A DNA stretch of 64,000 nucleotides, taken from assembly GCA_016748015.1 (NCBI GenBank), contig JAAOMT010000494.1:612190-676189 (forward strand). Direction: 5' to 3'. Source of the DNA: Geosiphon pyriformis. Lineage: Eukaryota; Glomeromycota; Glomeromycetes; Archaeosporales; Geosiphonaceae. Of this stretch, positions 46,837-60,892 are shown piece after piece; the stretch's first letter is position 1, and each line of letters opens with the position of its first letter. The notes under the pieces were generated by a model. That model had not been told where the DNA came from and did no database searches. It saw nothing but the letters and a program-made list of their open reading frames with translations. The position numbers and the translations under genes were made by a program.

Positions 46837-48249
46837 CTAGTAAAAAAAATTAATTATAAGTCATGTTAAATTTTGAGTATCTATAACTAATAAAAAAGCA
46901 TTTTTATCATTTTTTGTATTACAATTTTTTTTCTTTTGCTTATTAGATATTGGATTATACATAATGCTTTGCAAAAGATTTATTCTAAAGAATTGGTTAA
47001 AAAAGACTTTAACATTATTTAATAACAAAAAAAAATGATTTTTATATTGGTAAGTTTTTTCTACTAATTAATTAATTATTATTGTTAAGTAATATAGTTT
47101 ATTAAAGTCAAGCTAAAATTAGAAACAGAAAAAACTGAATTGATAAAAGATAATAATATGATGTTTATGATAATCTGTAAACTGTATTCAGGTTTGTTTA
47201 ATAAAGTAATTTATATGCTTGGTATTATTAAATCAATAATAATTATCTTTAGCAAACATGTATTATGTGCATTTTTTTCTAATATTAATAATAATTTATG
47301 TATGTATATAAATATATAGTGTTGTTTAAATTAGTCTAAATAACTAATTATATGTAAAAATATGTAAATTTTATTTAGTTGGGATTACTTAATCTAACTT
47401 TGTATATTAGATAACAATTGGACTATATTCATTAAACAAATAAAAATAAAAAAAATTACAAATAATTTGAAATTGCTAAAAATAATACAAAAACAATTTG
47501 ATATTTAACTGTTATTACAAAATAATTTAATATTATAAAAATTTAATAAAAAAAAATATATTTTAAAAATTAATTTTATAATAGATTATAACTATTAATT
47601 GTAATTAAGTAACATAAATTAAACTAATTACAATTAAAAACAATTTACATAATATAATTAAAGAATTAATAATAATAACTTATATTAAGATTTTTGTCTT
47701 TTATAAAAAAACTTAATATATATAAATTATTTAATAAAAACTATTAAAATCTTTAAATATAATAAAGATTTTAAAACTCACAAAACTTTTAAAGACTAAT
47801 ATAACATAAAATAAACACCAAAGATTACAATATTTTATTTAAATAAATTATCTGTAATATTAGCTTTATTATTAGATATGCTTGTATTAAAGCTGTTAAA
47901 TTCTAAACAAAAAAATTTAACAACAAATAAATAAAAGTATATAAAAGACAAGAAAAACAAAAAACTTTTTCAGAAAACTTTTACTTTTTTGAAGGTTTTG
48001 GAATTGGCCAGAAAAAAGTTTTTTCCTTTTGTATATTTTGTTTAAAACAAATAATTTATTTTTAATTTTTAAACATTTTATTTAAAAAATAAGTAAGATA
48101 TTTGTCAATTTAAAAGATATTATTCTGAATTATAAGTTTTATATTTTCTAATAAAAACAAATATTTGTGAACTAAGGATTTAGTTCTAACGAAGCCAGCA
48201 AAACGTTTTAACTCTCAAATAATTCACATTTTTTTATTATCAAGGGATT
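46837..48249. other. AT-rich spacer between transposons and gene block
   Basis: Strongly AT-rich, with many homopolymer runs and no frame that resembles a protein. I see no LTR match. The last 250 bp are the likely 3' flank of the sterol oxidase gene. Confidence 0.55.
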
Positions 48250-49500
48250 TCAATCAGACTTGAAAGAAGAATCTTTGACAGCAGCTTTGACCGCCTGCTC
48301 CTTTTTCTTTCTATATTGATGATATTTTACATCAGTTCCGCACAAGTAATCCCACCATCTAAAAGAAGTGGAATAACAATTTACAAACGCCATATGATGA
48401 AAATCGTGGTGTTCTGCACCAGCCCAAAATGGAAGAAAATGACGAAGTGACCAAGGAAAATCTATGAGAAAATTTTGAGTGGAAATTAGCATTCTCAATT
48501 AAAATTGATGATTGTTTTTGCTAATAGAATGAGCAAGCATTCCACGAAAATAGAATTCATTACCATAACCTGAATGTGCATCAATCGTCTGAAATAAACG
48601 TAAACTAATCCAGATAAAAACAGTAAAAAGATGTAGATTATTGGTTAGGAAAACCCAAAGAAGCGGCCCACCAATACTTCCCAGTCCTAAAACCAAAACT
48701 TCGATCGGATGAGCATATTCTGCGGTCTAAAGCGCAATATTTAAATTAAAGACTGAATGTCATAAAAATTATCACTGGTAGCCTCAAAACTTACCAAACC
48801 AAAAGGAGCAGAATATTCGTGATGTTGTTTATGCACAATTTGATAAAAAGATCCATAATGCAAAAGACGATGTGCCCAATAGTGATACGTATCTTCAAAA
48901 ACGAAGAAAACCCCAACGTGTAAGGTTATAGTTTTCCAATCCGGAAAAGGCACGGTTTCAATATTCATTCCAAAGAGAGTTGCTACAGGGTGAAAAGCAA
49001 ATATTAAGGGGAGCTGAATCAGGAAATGACTTTTAAGTACTTCTTTGGTGCATTTCCACTGTTCTGCCGCGGTATTGAGTTTATTCTTGTAATAAACAAG
49101 TATTCAAAAGTTAGTAAAAGAGTCATCACATTTTTTAAAGTGATATTAAAAATTTGATGTTCTGTATCTTTTAAGTCCACTCGCTGAGCTCTATTTTGTT
49201 AAAGTTACTACCTGAAGTTTATACTTTTGTAAGAAAGGGATACAATCAGCAACCAAGAAAGGTACACAACGTCCAAAATATACAAATTCGTGCATAAGAA
49301 AAGCTAAAAGACCAGTGGCAATCAACTTATCCTCGAAAGAATCGAACCAACCCGCCCAAGCTTTCTCGAGAAAGTTGAGCTCTGAGAAGCTTTCTGTGGA
49401 ACCATGATAAGTTGAGTTGGAACACCTGGAAATTGTTAAGAGGTCTATACTTAGTCAGCAAGTTTTCGTTTCTGAAAAGTGTAAAAGAAAAGACTCACAT
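48250..49500 (-). CDS. ERG25: C-4 methylsterol oxidase
   Basis: Fatty-acid-hydroxylase-superfamily enzyme of the ER that removes C-4 methyl groups in ergosterol synthesis, using a di-iron centre. Exons on the minus strand: 49500-49499, 49425-49212, 49085-48795, 48726-48564, 48461-48250; phases agree and give 293 residues, close to yeast ERG25. Three histidine boxes are present: HRLLH (HX3H), HKQHH (HX2HH) and [19 protein letters not shown] precedes the first box, and hydrophobic segments typical of the family flank them ([33 protein letters not shown]). The first codon appears to be split by an intron: AT at 49499-49500, then G at 49425, followed by CSNSTYHG and the conserved LNFLEKAW. An upstream start cannot be excluded. 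The tail is lysine-rich, as expected for ER retention. Confidence 0.9.
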
Positions 49501-50410
49501 TCCACTTCTTTTGAGTTTGAACCCGTTAACCGTGATTAAATTTTTGATTTATTTTCAGAAATTTAATATGTTGCACCCGATCGTTTGTTCTCACGAATTA
49601 TCACATCTAATCTTTTTAACGTTAGTCAGATGTCTGGATATCATTTGTATGTGATAGCTGTTTGTGTTTTTTTTTTTCCGGGTAATTGTTAATTAATTTA
49701 TGACCTAAAAAATTTTCCGGTTGATATTTTTGTTATATTAATAAGAAATATCTAGTAACAAAATTCTTAATAAAACAGACTTTTTTAAAAAGAAAAAAAA
49801 ATTCCTTTTGGATTTTATCTAAAACTAATTTTGGTTTTCCATTTTTTTTTAAAAGAATTCATTGTATAAATGGATTATCTGAAGAAAATTTTATATTAAA
49901 AGCACATGTTCTAACAATCAGGAGATATTCAAGCACTTAGTAAATGTTTAAACTTAAGTGGACACAATGCTTACAAAGGTTGCCGATTTTGTTAAATTGA
50001 GGGTATTTGCCATGAATCAAATTATCATATATATTTTTCTCAAGTAAATGCATCATTGGATTTAAAAACACATTAAATATTATGGATAAAATTGACAATA
50101 AAGAAAATAAACAGTTACACCATAAAGAATAATGGATCTCGGAATTATTTTAGTTCAGATGGTCATTTAATACAAGTCACCCTTAAAATTCATAATGGGT
50201 ATTTTAATTTTCCACCAAATTTGATTTAAGATGTCCCAAAAATAATCCCCAATTAGATTGCCTCATGATCTTAACATATCAGAAAATTTGTAGTATTCTT
50301 ACAAAATGAAATTGTTCAATTAAGTTTTAAATTTTAATCCAAATAATTTTTATTGATAGGCGTTACTCACCAAAAATTTTCAGTGGTATCAAATAACTGT
50401 ATCTTTACAG
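49501..50410. promoter_or_regulatory. Divergent intergenic region ERG25/CTU1
   Basis: About 0.9 kb of AT-rich DNA between two divergently transcribed genes, so it must hold both promoters. I cannot point to a TATA box or a sterol-responsive element with confidence. A short frame at 49412-49654 is a shadow of the ERG25 antisense. Confidence 0.5.
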
Positions 50411-52084
50411 ATGGTTCGATTATGCTTTATCTGTAATGAAGAACGCGCAAGCGTAAAACGTCCAAAAACAGGACAACAGCTATGTAGAAACTGCTTTTTC
50501 TACGTTTTCGAAACTGAGATTCATCGTACCATTACCGATAGCAAATTATTTAAAAAGGGTGAAAAAGTGGCAATCGCTGCTTCTGGCGGAAAAGGTTGAG
50601 GCACTTAATTTTTTAGAGTTTCTCGTCTTCGAGAATTTCACATTTCAATTCATAAAATCACGATAGATTCTACTGTACTTGCACATATAATGAAACTATT
50701 GAATGAACAGTATGATTACGGGCTAGATTTATTTCTGTTGTCAGTTGATGAAGGTATTACCGGGTATCGCGATGATTCGTTGGAGGTCATTCCTTATCTA
50801 TTTTCTCAACTAAAAATCCTACTTTTTTGATCTTTAATTACCTACTTTAATTTTTCCACAGACCGTCAAAAGAAATCAACAACAATATGATCTACCACTG
50901 AAAATCGTATCTTATAAATCACTCTATGGATGGAGCATGGATGAGATTGTCAAGGAAATCGGATTAAAGAATAATTGTAAGTCCAGCCAATTTCCCTACG
51001 CTAATTGTGTTTAAGATTCAGCTTTGAGCAAATTACTTATTTACTATTGTCAAAATTCTCAATCCTTCAAATTTAGGTACTTTTTGTGGTGTATTTCGAC
51101 GTCAAGCGCTTGATCGAGGCGCTATCATGTTACAGACTGATCACATAGTCACTGGTCACAACGCAGACGATATTGCAGAGACAGTATTAATGAATAGTAA
51201 ATGATTTTTATCAAAGACCCATTTTTCTCCAGAAATTGAGGTAGTAATTCACTTTTCTTATTTTACAAAATTACACTAGTCTTGAGAGGGGATATCGCGC
51301 GACTTCAACGATGTACAGAGATTTGTACTACTGGGGATGTACGCATTCGGCGATCAAAACCATTCAAATATGCATACGAGAAAGAAATTGTAATGTCGGT
51401 ATAAAGAGATGATTAATCCCTTGTTTTTTATTTGAAAGGCTGAGTCAAGGGGTGTAATTATTTTTAATGTGCGTCTATAAATAGGTATGCATATTTCAAA
51501 AAGTTGGATTATTTTTCGACCGAATGCATATATTCACCTAATTCTTATCGGGGACACGCAAGGACTTTCTTAAAAGATTTAGAGGTCATCCGACCCAGCG
51601 CCATTATAGGTAAGCCCAAGCCCAAGAAACAGAGGATATTGATTTCACATGTAATAAATTTAACTTTTTTTAAGATATAATTTACTCGGGAGAGGCTTTT
51701 GAGATCAAGGATGATATTAAGCTTCCAACTCAAGGAGTATGCAAAAGATGCGGCTACATGTCGAGCAATGAACTTTGCAAAGCGTGTGTCTTATTGGAAG
51801 GTTTGAATCGTGGTTTGCCCAAGTAAGAATTTTCACGGATTTTATTTTGAAATATTCGCACATTGTTCAACTTTCAAATTGATTACTATAGATTGGGGAT
51901 TGGTAAAACGCATCGAATGGTAATATATTTAATTATTTCTCACTCTACACATAATATTAATACCTTATTGATTAATTAGAGAAAATTACATGGTGAAATG
52001 CCTCGCAATACAGCCACTTTATTGCATCTCAGTCAAGTAAAAATTGATAGTGAAACAGCTTCCAAAGAGCCAGGAATCCAATGA
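50411..52084 (+). CDS. CTU1: Cytoplasmic tRNA 2-thiolation protein 1
   Basis: PP-loop ATPase (yeast NCS6) that, with CTU2/NCS2 and the Urm1 sulfur relay, thiolates U34 of Lys, Glu and Gln tRNAs in the cytosol. Nine exons: 50411-50594, 50667-50785, 50862-50976, 51077-51196, 51280-51394, 51485-51609, 51675-51822, 51892-51919, 51980-52084; the lengths sum to 353 codons with consistent phases. N-terminal zinc finger [10 protein letters not shown]...CRNCFF, PP-loop SGGKDSTVLA formed across intron 1, [12 protein letters not shown] after intron 3, [14 protein letters not shown], and a C-terminal zinc site [16 protein letters not shown]. The length matches the family. Its stop lies 2 bp from that of the convergent Mtf2-like gene. 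Confidence 0.95.
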
Positions 52085-52086
52085 AA

Positions 52087-53463
52087 TCAAACTTGAATCC
52101 TATACTGAGAGTTAGATGTCTCATCAAATTTCTTGCGAGTTTCCCGTCCCATTATTAACTCTTTAATGTTTTCCAAGCTTCGTCTTTCTTCTGGTCCCCA
52201 ACTGGGTTCTGTGTCAATTGAGATTTTTTGTACAAAATCTAAAGTATCTTTATCGAATTCAACCCCGTTGAATTTCATTTCTTTCACCAACTGCTCTATT
52301 CCGTTAATATCTCTCCAATATTCCCATCTTGTTTGTAATACCTCATTGTAAACTCTTGTGCTAACCCCTCTTACGTAAGATTCAATACCTTTTCTTTTCG
52401 CTTGTTCGAAAATGGATAATACCATATAAGGGTCACTAAAAACGGTTCGACTAAGATACATTGCCTGTTCTAAGAGAGTTGCGTATTGAGGATCAAATTT
52501 TATTTGAGGGTCTGTGCCTGACTCACTATTCATATCTTTGAATATGCGTTCCCAAACAAATTGTAATAGTAGTCGGTTATCAAGGCAATATTGCAGCATC
52601 TCATTTTTGATTCTTGATGAAATAGCTTGAGCTTCTTCTGATTGCTTCCGATTTTGAATAACTTTCAAAGAATTAATATTTCTGGGAGTAGAAGGTACCG
52701 CATCAAAATGTTCACTAAGCCATCCCGTCCTAGTATGTTCGGAAGTTTTGGCAGCGTAACCCGATTGAAACTTGATATTTTTATCACCATTTGTTTTCTG
52801 TATTACATTTCTAGAGATAGAAGGTACTACATCAAAATGCTCATTAAACCATCCAGTTTCAACATGATCTCTTGAATTTTTTCTAACGTAAGTTGATGAA
52901 GGTTTTATGTTTTTGTCCCCATTCGCTTTGTTTGTTCCTTCTTTTCGCTTAATCAGTTCAATTAGATGTCGCTCGATAGTAGACATTCCCTGATCACTTG
53001 AATCTAGCTCTATAGGCTCTTCAACTTCCTTGACCGTCTGAAATCGGGGCTTTTCGAACAAAGTGGCAAAAATCTTGTTAAAAGCTTCTTTCTCCTCGGC
53101 CGAAAGAACCTTTTTCGGAGTTTTATATATGATAGGTATTGGCTTTCCCATCACATTTCTAGGTCTATTTGATGGTGTTGGTGGGGACCCGTGTGGTTTT
53201 CTGTGGGGCAGCTTGTTGGACTCTGCCTGTCCAAATACATCTTCGAAAAGAAAGCGCCAATTTTCTGGGGAAGAGGAATTTTCAATGGTTTTTCCTGTTG
53301 CAGTTGCTGAAAAGTTTCTAAAAGTAAGAGGGGTCCCAGTCATATCACGTCTCGGACGAAAAGTGCATCGAATTTGGGAGGTTGAACAAGGAAAATGGTT
53401 CGCTTTTATTTGAGTATGGAGCAAGCTAATGACCGTCAAATAAATAAAATTGACTTTGAACAC
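52087..53463 (-). CDS. Mtf2-like mitochondrial gene-expression factor
   Basis: A frame of up to 458 codons ending at 52087. The C-terminal half (about residues 325-440) matches my knowledge of the fungal Mtf2/Nam1 C-terminal domain: LEQAMYLSRTVFSDPYMVL, IFEQAKRKGIESYV, VYNEVLQTRWEYWRD and FNGVEFDKDT. Family members act in mitochondria on RNA stability and translation. The Arg/Ser/Thr-rich stretch at residues 24-60 looks like a mitochondrial presequence. The start is unresolved: the frame opens with GTG at 53463 and the first in-frame ATG is at 53343 (residue 41), after the presequence-like part; a small upstream exon is likely. A tandem duplication of a 44-residue unit spans residues 181-268 (TGWFNEHFD and TGWLSEHFD). 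Confidence 0.72.
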   Translation of the reverse strand: MFKVNFIYLTVISLLHTQIKANHFPCSTSQIRCTFRPRRDMTGTPLTFRNFSATATGKTIENSSSPENWRFLFEDVFGQAESNKLPHRKPHGSPPTPSNRPRNVMGKPIPIIYKTPKKVLSAEEKEAFNKIFATLFEKPRFQTVKEVEEPIELDSSDQGMSTIERHLIELIKRKEGTNKANGDKNIKPSSTYVRKNSRDHVETGWFNEHFDVVPSISRNVIQKTNGDKNIKFQSGYAAKTSEHTRTGWLSEHFDAVPSTPRNINSLKVIQNRKQSEEAQAISSRIKNEMLQYCLDNRLLLQFVWERIFKDMNSESGTDPQIKFDPQYATLLEQAMYLSRTVFSDPYMVLSIFEQAKRKGIESYVRGVSTRVYNEVLQTRWEYWRDINGIEQLVKEMKFNGVEFDKDTLDFVQKISIDTEPSWGPEERRSLENIKELIMGRETRKKFDETSNSQYRIQV

Positions 53464-53714
53464 TCATTAATGATTAAAAGGAATGAAATACCTCGGTTTT
53501 GAATACGTTTTTTTAATTTAGGAATAACTTTGAGGGACATTTCGCAAATTTCCTTGTATCCACCTAAGCTACAAAGCAGAATTTTCTCAAAAGATAATCA
53601 CTGATCTTGGGATATCAGATCATCTCAGATTAGATTACTTGAATAGTTTTAAATTAAATCTTTATTCACCACGTTTTATTGAATTAAATCCCTCAAATAG
53701 TAAGCAAATAGATA
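53464..53714. other. Spacer between Mtf2-like gene and VPS34
   Basis: About 250 bp serving as upstream region of the Mtf2-like gene and 3' flank of VPS34. It may hold a first exon of the Mtf2-like gene; an ATG (ATGAGTGTTCAA) at about 53469 lies in another frame and could be joined by a short intron, but I could not prove it. Confidence 0.4.
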
Positions 53715-57591
<3,877 letters not shown>

Positions 57592-57836
57592 TATGGTAAA
57601 GGTTTTATTAAATTACTTCTATTTGGGAGGAACTTTGTATTACATAGAAAAAGATCAGCAGAGATTATATAAAACGCAAAGACAAATCACATGATCTTAA
57701 CGGAAAATGACAATGTTCATAGAACTTCTTTGAATACCACGTGATTAACACACAGCTTATATGGATTCAACTATAGTCGCAAAATTTTCCAACAGCTCGT
57801 TCTAAATCCAATAACCCGATCAAAAAAGAGAACAGA
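57592..57836. promoter_or_regulatory. Divergent promoter region VPS34/TCP1
   Basis: Only about 245 bp separate the two start codons on opposite strands, so the promoters must overlap or be shared. A TATA-like TTATATAAAACG lies near 57665. A CACGTG core sits inside ACCACGTGATTA at about 57736, a classic E-box for bHLH factors. Either could serve either gene. Confidence 0.5.
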
Positions 57837-60183
57837 ATGTTTACACGCGATCGTTCGGCTGGTCTATTTCTTGGTGGTGAAAGAATCACTGGGAGTGAAG
57901 TTCGCAACCAAAATGGTAAATGGTTTTCTACTTCACTTTCTAATCTGAGGAACAATGTCATACTGCATCTTCAAAAAAAAATTCCATATTGTTGTTTTAC
58001 ACAGATAAAATAGTTAGATGTCTTACAAATTTCATTTTATCCAACTAGTATTGGCTGCCATGTCTATTGCCAATATCGTAAAAAGTTCCCTTGGACCGGT
58101 TGGCCTTGATAAAATGCTTGTTGATGACATTGGGGTATTACAATAGATTTACTTATTTATGTCAACAAAGCAAGACAAAAATCTGCGATTTGATGGATAA
58201 TATATGATGATCACGTAGGATGTAACCATTTCCAACGATGGGGCTACTATTTTAAACCTTCTTGAAGTTGAGCATCCTGCAGGACGTGTTCTCGTCGAGC
58301 TTGCTCAACAGCAAGATAAAGAAGTAGGCGACGGGACGACCTCAGTTGTAATCATTGCCGCCGAACTTCTTCGAAGAGCCAATGAATTAGTAAAAAATAA
58401 GATTCATCCCACCACTATTATAACCGGCTATCGATTAGCTAGCAAGGAAGCATGTAAATATATTGCTGATCACCTCATTGCTAAAGTGGATACCCTCGGT
58501 CGAGAGTGCTTAATAAATGTGGCTAAGACCAGCATGTCGAGCAAAATCATCGGCAGGTAAGTGTCACCTGATTAAACTGACGCAAGTCAACGAAATCAAC
58601 CTAATTTTCTAGGCCTAGCCTAATAATTTGAGCCTTTAATATAATGAAGTGAAGATGAATTTTTTGCGAATATTGTTGTCGATGCTCTCCAATCTGTTAA
58701 ATCTACCAACTCTCGCGGTGAAACAAATTATCCAGTCAAAGCAGTTAATATTCTCAAAGCACACGGAAAAAGTACTCGTGACTCTTTCCTTGTTAAAGGA
58801 TATGCCTTAAATTGTACTGTTGCAGCACAGGGTAAGTAATTTTTTTTGATGTTACACCCAAATTCGATCTTCGCTGATCTTCATCTAACAGGTATGAAAA
58901 CAAAAATTACGAACGCTAAGATTGCATGTCTTGATATGAATCTTCAGAAGACAAGGATGCATTTGGGCGTTCATATAACTGTTGATGATCCGGATAAATT
59001 GGAAGATATTCGCAAGAGGTATAAAGTGAAACCAAAAGGGCACGGAAGTTGATGATTTTTTTCCAAGCAATGAGCTTCATTCTGCATCAATTTTTACCCT
59101 AAGAGAAGCTACCATCACGCTTGAGCGTATTCAGAAAATTCTCGCCACGGGGGCTAATGTTGTTCTCACGACAAAGGGAATCGATGACCTATGTCTAAAA
59201 ACGTTCGTTGAAGCTGGAGCCATGGCTGTGCGCCGATGTAATAAAGATGACCTGAGAAGAATAGCCAAAGCAACTGGAGGTAATGAACTTTTTTCATTAA
59301 TCTTCGGCCTGGATAATTTCAACTGATTTTCCTCCTTGGTTACGCGGTTGGAATTAGCAACCCTTATATCCACACTTGCAAATCTTGAGGGAGAAGAAAC
59401 CTTCGAGGCTTCATATCTTGGTTCAGCTGAAGAAGTAGTACAAGAACGTATTTCAGATGATGAATGTATACTTGTCAAGGGAACAAAAGCACAAAGTTCT
59501 GCCTCAATAATTTTGCGCGGTGCCAATGATTATATGCTCGACGAAATGGAAAGAGCTTTGCATGATTCCTTATCAGTAGTAAAAAGAACGTTAGAAAGTG
59601 GCAGTGTTGTTCCAGGTGGCGGGGCAGTGGAAACTGCGCTCAGTATTTATTTAGAAAATTTTGCCACTACATTGGTAAATTTCGCTCAACTATTTGAAGT
59701 CTTTCAAAATGAATATAGATATTAACTTTTACGGATTTATAGGGATCACGGGAACAACTTGCCATAGCTGAATTTGCCAATTCCCTCCTTGTAATTCCGA
59801 AGACACTTGCAGTGAATGCTGCAAAAGACTCCACAGATCTAGTAGCCAAACTTCGCGCTTATCACAACGCATCCCAGAATGCATCACCTGATGATCCAAC
59901 CAAGAATCTCAAATATTACGGCCTTGACCTTCTACAGGGAGAAATTAGAGATAATTTAAAGGCTGGTGTATTGGAACCAGCCATGTCAAAAATTAGGTCA
60001 CTAAAATCAGCTACAGAGGCGGCTATTTCCATCCTACGCATTGATGACATGATTAAGGCAAATTTTCATTTGTTCATTGTTAAATATTGAATATTTCCTA
60101 CTCATTTTAATACCGGCTTTATTTCCTATTAGGTTGAACCTGAGCAAAAAGGGGGTCCTCATGATGATGGCCATGGTCACTGA
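57837..60183 (+). CDS. TCP1: T-complex protein 1 subunit alpha (CCT1)
   Basis: Subunit of the cytosolic group II chaperonin that folds actin, tubulin and others. Nine exons: 57837-57915, 58049-58134, 58219-58556, 58650-58831, 58892-59018, 59104-59279, 59358-59674, 59743-60057, 60133-60183; 557 codons including stop, as expected for CCT1. Motifs: [54 protein letters not shown] (ATPase GDGTT), [72 protein letters not shown] and [18 protein letters not shown]. The C-terminal HDDGHGH tail is encoded by the last exon, reached through a GC-AG intron at 60058-60132; a weak GT donor at 60079 would add seven codons. It is divergent from VPS34. Confidence 0.96.
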
Positions 60184-60892
60184 AATCTTTTTTTCAGTTT
60201 TGGGTTTGACCTTAGAGTTTTTCGATAAATAGATTAGATAGGCTATACAGTGCTATATATTTGGGCTAATAAAGGTAACCCTGATTTTCCTCTGTTTATA
60301 TGGTCAAATAATCTAATCCCTCTGCATACTCGCATCGAACCTTTTACGCACAAAAATCATTGAGAAAGCTTTTTCAGTTATAATGAATGACATTCGTAAT
60401 TTTTAAATCGTAATATACGAATATACATGAGTCAGCAAGTCATTTAACCTGTCCTCAGAATGCAGTCGGTTGGCTACTTTCACTGATATTGGTCTCGGTT
60501 TTATCTGAAATTTTAGATTTTGTTTAGTGTGCTCTATCTCCTTTTGATGGATCTTGCATCATTTCAAATGTCAAATTGCTTGCCTTACTTTCATACAAGT
60601 ATCGCTTAACTTTTCTAACTGGATAAACAAACTAGATTTAGTTCTTCATCCCTATGAGGGAGTACAATCCGAGTCCTGCTAGTGATATTTTGTTGTCCAC
60701 ATTTAAAACGTTTACTCGTTGGCGAAAGTCAAAATAATACAAATAATTTAAAAATCTGTCTTCCTATTATTTGACAATTTATGCACGGACTAAGTTGAAT
60801 ACATAGTGATATGTCTGAGTGTATACAATGTTTAGTTTCTAAGGAATAAATTACACTGTTCCTGAATATATTTACTGGCGAGCCTGTGGCAA
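60184..60892. other. Convergent intergenic region TCP1/VPS54
   Basis: About 710 bp between two convergent stop codons. I see no gene. Both 3' untranslated regions and their poly(A) signals must lie here. Confidence 0.55.

Noticed and set aside
58846-59052. Frame 58846-59052 as a separate small gene
   Set aside because: It is the fifth exon of TCP1 read through both flanking introns.
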